From the NCBI GenBank assembly GCA_023394965.1, contig JAEWZX010000002.1, forward strand, positions 1 to 29,257: DNA of 29,257 nt, given 5' to 3'. Both the position numbers and the translations under genes were made by a program. Below, piece after piece: positions 1 to 7,109 of the stretch (positions within the stretch are counted from its first letter, which is position 1; each line of letters opens with the position of its first letter). Source of the DNA: Pseudomonadota bacterium. GTDB lineage: Bacteria > Pseudomonadota > Alphaproteobacteria > Sphingomonadales > Sphingomonadaceae. The notes below the pieces were generated by a model. The model saw only the letters and a list, made by a program, of their open reading frames with translations. It searched no databases and was not told the origin of the DNA.

Positions 1-21
1 GTTCTGCGGTTTGCGAAGAAG

Positions 22-144
22 TGGTGCCGCTTAGGTGATGCGTCACGGAAATCACAGGAATGGCGGATTCCTGCGGCTCATCTGCTGATTGGAATGGGTT
101 GCTGGTGCCGCTTACGTGAGGCGTCGAGTTCGGGGTTTGGCTGA
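22..144. repeat. Left arm of a 123-bp perfect inverted repeat
   Basis: This stretch is the exact reverse complement of 1778-1900, with no mismatch or gap over 123 bases when read by eye. It starts with TGGTGCCGCTTAGG and contains a second, near-identical motif (TGGTGCCGCTTACG) starting at 103. The last three bases (TGA, 142-144) are also the first bases of the IS3 element, so the repeat effectively ends where the IS begins. It is probably the terminal part of a second, otherwise missing mobile element. Confidence 0.9.
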
Positions 145-200
145 ATAGCCCCTAGATTTCTGGACGCCTTCGATCCTAATTTTGAGGACAGGAGGCGACG

Positions 201-470
201 ATGGGGAAGCCCAATTTCAGTGATGAGTTCAAGCGTGATGCGGTGGCCCAGATCACCGAACGCGGATATCCTGTAGCCGAGGTCTCGCAGCGGCTCGGCG
301 TCAGCCAGCATTCGCTGTATGCCTGGAAGCGGCAGCTGGCGCAGGTCGTATCCGGCGATGCTTGCAAGGATGCCGAGATCCGCCAACTGAAGCGCGAGCT
401 GGCCCGGGTGACCGAGGAGCGCGACATCCTAAAAAAAGCCACCGCGTATTTCGCTCGAGATGCAAAGTGA
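201..470 (+). CDS. IS3-family transposase OrfA (helix-turn-helix)
   Basis: An 89-residue protein that binds the IS ends. In the IS3 family it forms the N-terminal part of the OrfAB transposase made by -1 frameshifting. Residues 8-40 hold the transposase_8 type helix-turn-helix (KRDAVAQITERGYPV...LGVSQHSLYAWKRQ), and residues 55-80 a leucine-zipper-like helix. A strong ribosome site GGAGG (191-195) lies 5 bases before the ATG. Near the 3' end a run of seven A followed by G (431-438) gives the slippery heptamer A_AAA_AAA in the orfA frame. A 14-bp sequence GAGATGCAAAGTGA is present twice in tandem at 457-470 and 471-484. Because of it, a -1 slip now runs into a TGA at 482-484 instead of entering orfB. 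Confidence 0.93.
   Translation: MGKPNFSDEFKRDAVAQITERGYPVAEVSQRLGVSQHSLYAWKRQLAQVVSGDACKDAEIRQLKRELARVTEERDILKKATAYFARDAK
431..438 (+). promoter_or_regulatory. A7G slippery site for programmed -1 frameshifting
   Basis: The codons CTA AAA AAA GCC contain A_AAA_AAA in the orfA frame, the usual slip site for OrfAB synthesis in IS3-family elements. After a -1 slip the reading continues AGC CAC CGC GTA TTT and reaches TGA at 482-484, so the site looks intact but no longer leads to the catalytic domain in this copy. Confidence 0.75.
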
Positions 471-484
471 GAGATGCAAAGTGA
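457..484 (+). repeat. 14-bp perfect tandem duplication at the orfA/orfB junction
   Basis: GAGATGCAAAGTGA occurs at 457-470 and again at 471-484. Fourteen is not a multiple of three. With one copy removed, the -1 frame from the slippery site reads straight into ...K-V-R-Y-A-F-I-A-E, which is the start of the conserved part of OrfB. The duplication is therefore probably a secondary event that moved orfB from the -1 to the +1 frame relative to orfA. Confidence 0.93.
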
Positions 485-1356
485 GATACGCGTTCATTGC
501 CGAGCATCGCGATCGTTTTGGCGTGCGGGCAATGTGCCGCTGCCTCGCCGTGCAGCCCAGCGGTTTCTATGCCTGGCAGAAGAACCCGCTGAGCCAGCGG
601 GCTCGGGAAGATGCTCGGCAGACAGAGTTGATCCGGCAGGCCTGGAGCGACAGCGGCAAGGTCTATGGCTACCGCAAGCTGCACGATGATCTGCTGGATC
701 AGGGCGAGACCTGCTGCCCGAACCGCGTTGCTCGGTTGACCAGGCTGGCGGGTATCAAGGCGCAGATCGGCTACAAGCGACGGCCGGGCAGCTATGGCGG
801 CAAGCCGTCTCTGGCGGTCGACAACACTCTGGATCGCCAGTTCGACGTGGCTGCACCCGATCGAGCATGGGTAACAGACATCACCTACATCCGCACCCTG
901 GATGGCTTTGCCTATCTGGCTGTCGTGATCGACCTCTATTCCCGCCGCGTGGTAGGCTGGTCGATGCAGAGCCGCCAGACAACCGACGTGGTGCTGCAGG
1001 CGCTGCACATGGCGGTCTGGCGGCGCAAACCGAAGCAGCGGGTGCTGATCCACTCGGATCAGGGCTCGCAGTTCACCAGCATGGACTGGGCCGCCTTCAT
1101 CCGGGCTCACAATCTTGAGCACTCGATGAGCCGACGTGGCAACTGCCACGACAACGCTGTGGCCGAGAGCTTCTTCTCGTCGCTCAAGCGTGAGCGCATC
1201 CGGCGCCGGACCTACAAAACTCGCGAGGAAGCCCGGCAGGACGTGTTCGACTACATCGAGATGTTCTACAACCCGGTGCGCAAGCAGGTCAGAAACGGGA
1301 TGCTGTCACCCGTCGAGTTCGAGCGGCAGCAGATTTTGAAAGCCGAAGGCGTCTAG
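460..1356 (+). CDS. IS3-family transposase OrfB (DDE integrase core)
   Basis: A 298-residue protein carrying the catalytic part of the transposase. An HTH_21-type region (about residues 45-100) is followed by an rve integrase core with the DDE triad D140 (VTDIT), D200 (HSDQGSQ) and E236 (DNAVAESFF). The last two are separated by 35 residues, as expected for the family. The ATG at 460 lies inside the 3' end of orfA and within the duplicated 14-bp segment, so it is an accidental or weak start; no clear ribosome site precedes it. In intact relatives this domain is reached by frameshifting from orfA. Here it is in the +1 frame relative to orfA, so a fused OrfAB is not expected. The catalytic core itself looks intact. 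Confidence 0.9.
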   Translation: MQSERCKVRYAFIAEHRDRFGVRAMCRCLAVQPSGFYAWQKNPLSQRAREDARQTELIRQAWSDSGKVYGYRKLHDDLLDQGETCCPNRVARLTRLAGIKAQIGYKRRPGSYGGKPSLAVDNTLDRQFDVAAPDRAWVTDITYIRTLDGFAYLAVVIDLYSRRVVGWSMQSRQTTDVVLQALHMAVWRRKPKQRVLIHSDQGSQFTSMDWAAFIRAHNLEHSMSRRGNCHDNAVAESFFSSLKRERIRRRTYKTREEARQDVFDYIEMFYNPVRKQVRNGMLSPVEFERQQILKAEGV

Positions 1357-1400
1357 AAAACTAGGGGCTATTCAGTCCGTGTATCGAGCACTAGCAGCCT

Positions 1401-1505
1401 GAAGCCCCTCAGAACGGCTCTACGGTCATCCCAGCACCATCGTCGTCGTCATGCAGCACCTCAACATCGTTGACGGAACGATGAACTGTGCCACGCTCGA
1501 ACAAT
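1401..1505 (+). pseudogene. Short open segment, possible 3' end of a truncated gene
   Basis: Just after the IS3 right end a reading frame opens after a TGA near 1400 and runs about 34 codons to a TGA that overlaps the next possible ATG (ATGA at 1504). The encoded tail contains YGHPSTIVVVMQHLNIVDGT, which looks protein-like rather than random but is not recognised. It may be the end of a gene cut by the IS3 element. Low certainty. Confidence 0.2.
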
Positions 1506-1944
1506 GACCAAACCTACCGTTGCCGAAAACGCCGATACCATCGTCACCACCACCATGACCGAAACCGCTGCGAGCGATGTAACCGATGGTCACGACGACG
1601 ATGACCAACGCTGGGCAGAGGCAGTCATTGCCAGCCTGCCATCACGCTCACGCGAAGCACGAAAGGCGTTGGCCGAGGCTCTGCTGGACGGTGGCGAGAT
1701 GGTCACGAGTGGGGGGCACCTAAGCGGACTCGAACAGAACCCACGCAAATCTGCCAAAAAAGCAATGTCGAAATGCGTCAGCCAAACCCCGAACTCGACG
1801 CCTCACGTAAGCGGCACCAGCAACCCATTCCAATCAGCAGATGAGCCGCAGGAATCCGCCATTCCTGTGATTTCCGTGACGCATCACCTAAGCGGCACCA
1901 TTTCATGGTACAAACAAGCATATAGCAATACACTTTCCCTTTGA
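1504..1944 (+). CDS. Hypothetical ORF, possible mobile-element remnant
   Basis: A 146-codon frame that I do not recognise. The first 80 codons look plausible as protein: a Thr-rich start (residues 12-27), an acidic patch DGHDDDD, then a helical stretch RWAEAVIASLPSRSREARKALAEALLDGG. From about codon 72 on, the frame runs through the repeated CACCTAAGCGG motifs and the 123-bp inverted repeat, so the C-terminal half is probably not genuine coding sequence. The ATG overlaps the stop of the preceding short frame. No ribosome site is evident. It lies between the IS3 element and the end of the inverted repeat and may be left over from the element to which the repeat belongs. Confidence 0.25.
   Translation: MTKPTVAENADTIVTTTMTETAASDVTDGHDDDDQRWAEAVIASLPSRSREARKALAEALLDGGEMVTSGGHLSGLEQNPRKSAKKAMSKCVSQTPNSTPHVSGTSNPFQSADEPQESAIPVISVTHHLSGTISWYKQAYSNTLSL
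1717..1900 (-). repeat. Three spaced copies of a CCGCTTA motif, IS-end-like
   Basis: On the plus strand CACCTAAGCGG or CACGTAAGCGG begins at 1717, 1804 and 1885, spaced 87 and 81 bp. The outer two extend to 23-bp units (1797-1819 and 1878-1900) that differ at only two positions. Read outside-in on the minus strand the array starts TGGTGCCGC at 1900. Several spaced copies of a terminal motif are known from IS21-family ends, so this may be one end of such an element. No istA or istB gene is present to confirm it. Confidence 0.45.
1778..1900. repeat. Right arm of the 123-bp perfect inverted repeat
   Basis: Exact reverse complement of 22-144. The similarity stops at 1900 on the outer side (21 versus 1901 differ) and at 1778 on the inner side, where the left copy is replaced by the IS3 element. 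Together the arms bracket the IS3 element and about 400 bp of unassigned DNA. Confidence 0.9.
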
Positions 1945-2036
1945 GAGGGGAAACGTCCGTGACGCTGCTCCGCCGTAATATAGCTCCGCCCCTTACGGGG
2001 TCTGCGGCTGGCTATGCCCCATCGGTGACAGCACCC
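1945..2036. other. Intergenic stretch downstream of tetR
   Basis: A 92-bp stretch between the repeat region and the tetR stop. A short hairpin, CCCC-TTAC-GGGG at 1989-2000, could help end tetR transcription. It lacks a following U-run on the minus strand, so I give it little weight. Confidence 0.3.
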
Positions 2037-2627
2037 CTATGCCTGTTCCGGCGGCTCCGTAACAGCCAACATGCAGGCCAGCATAGTGGCGGTTGCGGAT
2101 TCGATCTCTTCTGATGTGGTGGTGCTAAGTTTGAGCCCCATGATCGAATGGTGAAGCATTTCGCCCAAACCCATCGGAGTCAGATCACGGCTTCGAAGGG
2201 CATCTTGGTAGGGCAGCAGAAATTCGCACAAATTGCGACGGGCCTCAGCGTGGATTTCTGAGAGTTCATGCTTGATGGTTGTCTGGACTTCGAGCTCCAG
2301 TTCGTCCGCGTGAGGCATTGTCTGCATGGACTTCCAGGATTCCATGACAAGTTCGTCCAGAAGAATCGAAAACTGTGTCTTGCGATCGTCACCTTCCGCG
2401 AGCCGCGAGCGAATCGCATTCCATTTCAGATCGAAATGATGCCGCACCACACCGACAAGTAGCGCCTCGCGATTAGGGAAAACGTTATATAAAGTTTGTC
2501 GCGATACACCGGCTGCCTCGGCGATATCATTCATCGTCGCCCGTCTGATGCCGTACTGGCTTATTACCGCATAGCCAGCGGCAGCAATTCTGCATTCTCT
2601 CTCTTCCATGCGGAGAGATTGACACAT
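2037..2627 (-). CDS. TetR/AcrR-family transcriptional regulator
   Basis: A 196-residue predicted repressor, divergent from the RND efflux operon that starts 98 bp away, and so most likely its local regulator. Residues 15-60 form the TetR DNA-binding domain, with the recognition segment MNDIAEAAGVSRQTLYNVFPNREALL. The rest is an all-helical ligand-binding/dimerisation domain of normal length. The C-terminal part resembles the TetR_C domains of AcrR/TtgR-like proteins only in general form. The longest start (ATG at 2627) has no clear ribosome site, and ATG at 2609 (MEERE...) is an equally good choice. The spacer to the pump operon holds an imperfect palindrome that could be its operator. IS-related DNA lies just downstream. 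The inducing compound cannot be told from sequence. Confidence 0.9.
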   Translation of the reverse strand: MCQSLRMEERECRIAAAGYAVISQYGIRRATMNDIAEAAGVSRQTLYNVFPNREALLVGVVRHHFDLKWNAIRSRLAEGDDRKTQFSILLDELVMESWKSMQTMPHADELELEVQTTIKHELSEIHAEARRNLCEFLLPYQDALRSRDLTPMGLGEMLHHSIMGLKLSTTTSEEIESATATMLACMLAVTEPPEQA

Positions 2628-2636
2628 GGTGCAAAA

Positions 2637-2668
2637 TTGTCAATTTACATTTGTATATAAAATGTCAA
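2637..2668. promoter_or_regulatory. Imperfect 32-bp palindrome, candidate TetR operator
   Basis: Lying between the divergent tetR and efflux operon, this AT-rich element has the form TTGnCAnTTTAnAT, then four central bases, then ATnTAAAnTGnCAA. Twelve of sixteen half-site positions are self-complementary. It includes promoter-like hexamers (TTGTCA on plus, TTGACA on minus, and a TATATAAA run), so bound repressor would be expected to block both directions. The symmetry is directly visible; the regulatory role is inference. Confidence 0.6.
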
Positions 2669-2724
2669 AGCGCGCATTCATTAACCTGTCGATTAGACAG
2701 TGATTCGTTTCGTAAGGGGAACTC

Positions 2725-3894
2725 ATGTCGCTTCACCGAATCCTGCTTTTGCTCGTCCTCGGGCTCGTAAGCGCAGCATGTTCGTCGCAGGACCCAAGCC
2801 CACAGGGACAGGCTGTACCGGTGCGGACCATGACAGTGACAGTCACAGATATCGATAATGTCATCGAACTCCCCGGGCGTGTAGAACCGGTTCGAGTGGC
2901 GGAGGTCCGTGCCCGGGTCACCGGCATCGTTCAGCAAAGGACGTACGAAGAAGGCACCGATGTAGGTCAGGGCCAGCCTCTCTTCCGGATAGACCCTTCC
3001 GAACTCAGGGCGAGTTACGCGCAGACCAAGGCCAGCCTCGACCGAGCGCGCGCCACCGCGGCGAACGCGAATGCAGTCGTGGCACGATATCGGCCACTAG
3101 TTGCGGAAAACGCCATCAGCGCGCAGGAGTTCGATGCAGCGCAGGCTGCGGCCCGCGAAGCCAATGCGAATGTAGCACAGATTCGGGCGCAGTTGCAGGC
3201 TGCCTCCCTCCAGTTGGGGTATACCACCGTCCGCGCGCCAATCGCCGGACGCGCCGGACGCGCTGCCGTCACGGAAGGCGCGTTGGTTTCCCAGACCGAA
3301 GGCACTTTGATGACGCGAATTGAGCAGATTTCGCCAATCTATGTGTCTTTCTCACAATCTGCCACCGAGGTCCTCCAGATCAGGCGGGCAATCAGCAGCG
3401 GCGAACTCGATCTTCAGCCAGGAGATTCGGTCGAGGTGCGCCTGGCGTTTCCCGATGGCACCGAATATGATGCCCCAGGCCTAATCGAGTTTCTCGACTT
3501 TTCGGTGGATGAAGCCACAGGAACGGTGCAATTGCGTGCTGAATTCCCCAACCCCGAAGGATTGCTTCTGTCCGGCGAATTCGTGAAGGCCCGGATATAT
3601 GCGGGTAAGATGACCAATGTCATTGCCATTCCGCAGCGGGCCGTCACTGTGGCCGATAGCGGCGGTACCGTTATGATCGTGGACAAGGAAGGCAAAGCCG
3701 CCGTTCGTCCCGTAAAGCTGGGTGAACTTGTCGGCGAAAAATGGATCGTCGAGAGTGGCCTGAAGGCTGGTGATCGCGTGATCTTGTCCAATCTACAAAA
3801 GCTGCAGCCCGGCATGCCCGTGCAGATCGCGAATACCGCCACCGGCCGCAAAACTACAGCGGCTGCCCCGAAAGCTAAGACAAAGGCTGACTAA
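2725..3894 (+). CDS. RND efflux periplasmic adaptor (membrane fusion protein, lipoprotein)
   Basis: A 389-residue AcrA/MexA-type adaptor that links the inner-membrane pump to the outer-membrane channel in the periplasm. The N-terminus is a lipoprotein signal (hydrophobic residues 5-18, lipobox VSAAC with Cys19), so it is probably anchored to the inner membrane by a lipid. Then follow the first half of the biotinyl-lipoyl domain (about 45-85), a helical hairpin (about 88-160) rich in Ala and Gln, the second lipoyl half, a beta-barrel (about 190-275, ISPIYVSFSQS) and the membrane-proximal domain. The C-terminal tail is Ala/Lys-rich. GGGGA (2716-2720) just before the ATG is a good ribosome site. 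It is the first gene of a three-gene operon; the RND gene starts 2 bp after its stop. Confidence 0.95.
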   Translation: MSLHRILLLLVLGLVSAACSSQDPSPQGQAVPVRTMTVTVTDIDNVIELPGRVEPVRVAEVRARVTGIVQQRTYEEGTDVGQGQPLFRIDPSELRASYAQTKASLDRARATAANANAVVARYRPLVAENAISAQEFDAAQAAAREANANVAQIRAQLQAASLQLGYTTVRAPIAGRAGRAAVTEGALVSQTEGTLMTRIEQISPIYVSFSQSATEVLQIRRAISSGELDLQPGDSVEVRLAFPDGTEYDAPGLIEFLDFSVDEATGTVQLRAEFPNPEGLLLSGEFVKARIYAGKMTNVIAIPQRAVTVADSGGTVMIVDKEGKAAVRPVKLGELVGEKWIVESGLKAGDRVILSNLQKLQPGMPVQIANTATGRKTTAAAPKAKTKAD

Positions 3895-3896
3895 TC

Positions 3897-6800
3897 GTGG
3901 CGCGCTACTTCATTGACAGACCCATCTTTGCATGGGTCATTTCACTTGGCATCCTGCTTTCGGGGCTCATCGCGCTGCGAGGTTTGCCGATCGAACAGTA
4001 TCCAGAGGTTGCTCCCCCTTCTCTGGCGATCAACGTGGTCTATCCCGGCGCCGATGCAGCCACGCTCGAGCAGAACGTAACGCAGGTGATCGAACAACAG
4101 CTCAACGGGGTGGAGGGCTTCCTCTATATGGCCTCGTCCAGCCTGTCGAACGGGACAGCATCGATTACGCTGACCTTCGAGGCTGGAACAGATATCGATA
4201 TCGCCCAGACCGAAGTCCAGAATCGTCTCAGCACCGTCGAAGCGCGGTTACCGGAAGAAGTTCGCCGTCAGGGCATCACCGTACGGCAAGCCAATTCTGG
4301 CTTTCTGATGATCGTCGCGCTTACTTCGGAATCCGGTTCGCTCGATACGACCGATCTCAGCAACGTTGCTTCGAACCAGGTTATCGACGAAATTCGTCGT
4401 GTTGCCGGTGTGGGCGATGTGATGCTGTTCGGCTCCCCCTATGCCATGCGCATCTGGCTCGATCCGGAAAAGCTGGCTTCATACAATCTTTCGCCAACAG
4501 CAGTACTCACGGCCATCCGTGAACAGAATGCGCAGACCGCTGGCGGATCGATAGGAGACCTGCCGCTTCGCGAAGGCCAGGAAATAACCGCAACGATCAT
4601 TACGGAGAGCAGGTTCGAAACCGAAGAGCAGTTCCGCAATATCATTCTGCGGGCTGATAGCGGCGGGGCCATTGTAAGGCTTGCAGACGTGGCCCGGGTG
4701 GAAATCGGCGCGCAGAGTTATGCCACCTCCACTACGCTGAATGGCCAGCCTATGGCCGGGATGGCCGTTCAGCTCGCCACCGGCGCCAATGCCTTGGCTA
4801 CGGCTGAAGGCGTGAAGGCGCGAATGGAAGAGCTGGGTAACGGCCTGCCACAGGATATCTCTTGGTCGATCCCTTATGACACGACGCCGTTCGTCCAGAT
4901 CTCGGTGGAGGAGGTCGTCAAGACCCTGATCGAGGCGATGGTGCTCGTCTTCCTCGTCATGTTCTTGTTCCTGCAGAACTGGCGCGCCACGCTGATCCCA
5001 ACCCTCGTCGTACCCATCGCACTCGCTGGGGCTTGCCTGGGCTTGTGGATGTTCGGCTTCTCCATCAATGTCCTTTCGTTGTTCGGCATGGTGCTGGCAA
5101 TCGGGATTCTAGTCGACGATGCCATTGTGGTGATTGAAAACGTCGAACGGATCATGCGCGAAGAAGGCCTGGGTCCGGTCGAGGCCACTCGCAAGGCCAT
5201 GGATCAGATTACAGGTGCTATCATCGGCATCACGCTTGTGCTGATTGCCGTCTTCATACCGATGGCTTTCTTTCCAGGCTCGACCGGCGGGATCTATCGC
5301 CAGTTTTCCGTTACGCTGGCCATTTCCATCTTCTTCTCTGCGGTCCTTGCGCTTTCGCTGACGCCGGCGTTGTGCGCCACATTCCTGCGCAGTGAAGATA
5401 TTCAGGATCACGACGCTGCAGACGCCACGCAGGACACTGTACAAAAACCGATCCCCGATGGATGGCGCGGTCGTGTCGAAAGGGTGCGGCGGTACAGCGG
5501 CAGCTTCTTCGCCCGGTTCAACCGCTGGTTTGGCCGCATAACCGAAAAATACGGACGCACCAACGAACGCATTCTCGGCCGGCCGATGCGTGGCCTGGCG
5601 GTGTTCCTCGCGCTCGCCGTGGTTACCGCACTGCTCTTTTTCCGTTTGCCGGGAGGGTTTCTGCCCACGGAAGATCAGGGCTTCGCCATTACGGTGGTTC
5701 AGTCTCCTACCGGCTCCACTCAGGAACGTCTCGATGAGGCAATTGCCCCGGTCGAAGGTTTCTGGGCATCGCAGGAAGAGGTTGAACGCGTGGTCGTGGT
5801 ACGCGGGTTCAGCTTCTTCGGGCAGGGCCAGAACAACGCCATCATGTTTACCCCGTTCAAGGATTGGGGTGAACGCAGCAGCGCTGAAAGTTCGGCCGAA
5901 GCATTGGTCGGTCGGGCGATGGGGACGTTCATGGGCATCGACAATGCGATGGTCTTTTCGATCCAGCCGCCTGCGATTCAGTCGCTCGGCCAGGCAAGCG
6001 GCTTTACGATGAAGCTGCAGGACCGTGCCGGCGTGGGCCGGGAAACGCTGACTGCGGCGCGCGACCAGCTGCTTGGGATGGGCATGCAAAGCGCCCTGCT
6101 GGCGGATCTTCGTCCCGAAGACCAACCGCCGGCACCGCAGTTGCATGTCGAAGTCGACCGGGTTCAGGCACGTGCGATGGGTCTTTCGATGTCCGACGTG
6201 AACAACGCCTTGTCGATCAATTTCGGTTCGGCCTATGCGAACGATTTCAATCGCGAAGGACGCGTGCTGCAGGTGCTGGTGCAGGCGGATGCCGAACACC
6301 GGATGACACCAGACGACGTTCTTTCCCTGCGCATACCGAACGCCGAAGGTTCTTTGGTGCCGTTCAGTTCCTTTGCGAAAGCGGAATGGACGGCAGGCGC
6401 ACCAAGCTTGGCGCGCTATAACGGTTATCCGGCGATGACCATCTCGGGCACCGCCGCGCCGGGCGAAGCATCGGGTGCTGCGCTGGAAGAAATGGAACAG
6501 CTCGCCAGCCAACTGCCGGAAGGTATCGGCTTCGAATGGACCGGCATCAGCTATGAAGAAAAGCAGGCCGGTGGACAGATTGGCCTGCTGCTTGGCCTCT
6601 CGGTTGTCATCGTCTTTCTGGTTCTGGCCGCGCTTTACGAAAGCTGGTCGGTTCCATTCTCGGTTCTTCTGATCGTCCCCATGGGCGTCCTGGGTGCCGT
6701 GATATTTACGATGCTGAGAGGGCTGTCTGCCGACATTTACTTCAACGTGGGTCTGATCACCATCATCGGGCTCGCCGCGAAAAATGCGATCCTGATCGTT

Positions 6801-7109
6801 GAGTTCGCGATCGAGGAAGAGGCTGAAGGCAAGACGCCGCTCGAAGCGGTCAAGGCTGCTGCCAGATTGCGACTCCGGCCGATCATCATGACGTCCCTTG
6901 CCTTCATACTTGGCATGGTACCGTTGGTGCTTTCGTCCGGCGCAGGTGCCGCCAGCCGGATTGCCGTCGGCACGGGTGTGATGGGCGGCATGATTGCAGC
7001 CACCGCAATCGGCATTTTCATCATTCCTCTGCTTTACATGCTGATCCGCACAAGGATCGGCGGGAAGCAACCCAAGCCAGCCGGAACACTCGAAGGAGAT
7101 GGGGCATGA
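3897..7109 (+). CDS. RND multidrug efflux transporter, HAE1 family (AcrB/MexB type)
   Basis: A 1070-residue inner-membrane proton-drug antiporter that takes up hydrophobic or amphiphilic compounds from periplasm and membrane. It starts with GTG (MARYFIDRPIFAWV), the standard family N-terminus. The proton-relay residues are present: D407-D408 in GILVDDAIVVIENVER and K962 in LAAKNAILIVEFA. The two-fold repeated layout (TM1, large periplasmic loop, TM2-6, then the same again) is complete. The loop between TM6 and TM7 (about residues 498-560) is longer and more charged than in AcrB, which largely explains the extra length. The stop overlaps the outer-membrane factor start by 4 bases (ATGA), so the two genes are translationally coupled. 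Substrates cannot be predicted from sequence. Confidence 0.97.
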   Translation: MARYFIDRPIFAWVISLGILLSGLIALRGLPIEQYPEVAPPSLAINVVYPGADAATLEQNVTQVIEQQLNGVEGFLYMASSSLSNGTASITLTFEAGTDIDIAQTEVQNRLSTVEARLPEEVRRQGITVRQANSGFLMIVALTSESGSLDTTDLSNVASNQVIDEIRRVAGVGDVMLFGSPYAMRIWLDPEKLASYNLSPTAVLTAIREQNAQTAGGSIGDLPLREGQEITATIITESRFETEEQFRNIILRADSGGAIVRLADVARVEIGAQSYATSTTLNGQPMAGMAVQLATGANALATAEGVKARMEELGNGLPQDISWSIPYDTTPFVQISVEEVVKTLIEAMVLVFLVMFLFLQNWRATLIPTLVVPIALAGACLGLWMFGFSINVLSLFGMVLAIGILVDDAIVVIENVERIMREEGLGPVEATRKAMDQITGAIIGITLVLIAVFIPMAFFPGSTGGIYRQFSVTLAISIFFSAVLALSLTPALCATFLRSEDIQDHDAADATQDTVQKPIPDGWRGRVERVRRYSGSFFARFNRWFGRITEKYGRTNERILGRPMRGLAVFLALAVVTALLFFRLPGGFLPTEDQGFAITVVQSPTGSTQERLDEAIAPVEGFWASQEEVERVVVVRGFSFFGQGQNNAIMFTPFKDWGERSSAESSAEALVGRAMGTFMGIDNAMVFSIQPPAIQSLGQASGFTMKLQDRAGVGRETLTAARDQLLGMGMQSALLADLRPEDQPPAPQLHVEVDRVQARAMGLSMSDVNNALSINFGSAYANDFNREGRVLQVLVQADAEHRMTPDDVLSLRIPNAEGSLVPFSSFAKAEWTAGAPSLARYNGYPAMTISGTAAPGEASGAALEEMEQLASQLPEGIGFEWTGISYEEKQAGGQIGLLLGLSVVIVFLVLAALYESWSVPFSVLLIVPMGVLGAVIFTMLRGLSADIYFNVGLITIIGLAAKNAILIVEFAIEEEAEGKTPLEAVKAAARLRLRPIIMTSLAFILGMVPLVLSSGAGAASRIAVGTGVMGGMIAATAIGIFIIPLLYMLIRTRIGGKQPKPAGTLEGDGA

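Larger units (their letters stand above)
142..1374 (+). mobile_element. IS3-family insertion sequence, 1233 bp, probably defective
   Basis: The ends are imperfect inverted repeats of about 24 bp: the left begins TGAATAGCCCCTAG at 142, and the right, ending at 1374, reads the same on the minus strand with two mismatches in 24 positions. The TG...CA termini, length near 1.2 kb, and two overlapping genes (orfA with a helix-turn-helix, orfB with a DDE core) are typical of the IS3 family. No 3-4 bp target duplication is visible: the left flank is ...TTTGGC and the right flank GTCCGT.... This suggests rearrangement after insertion. A 14-bp tandem duplication at the orfA/orfB junction changes the reading-frame relationship. 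The IS3 subgroup was not assigned. Confidence 0.93.

Noticed and set aside
1400..1610. Minus-strand Gly/Val-rich frame and repeated ACC/GAC triplets near 1440-1600
   Set aside because: Simple low-complexity codon runs in the opposite hypothetical ORF, with no sign of a CRISPR or tandem array.
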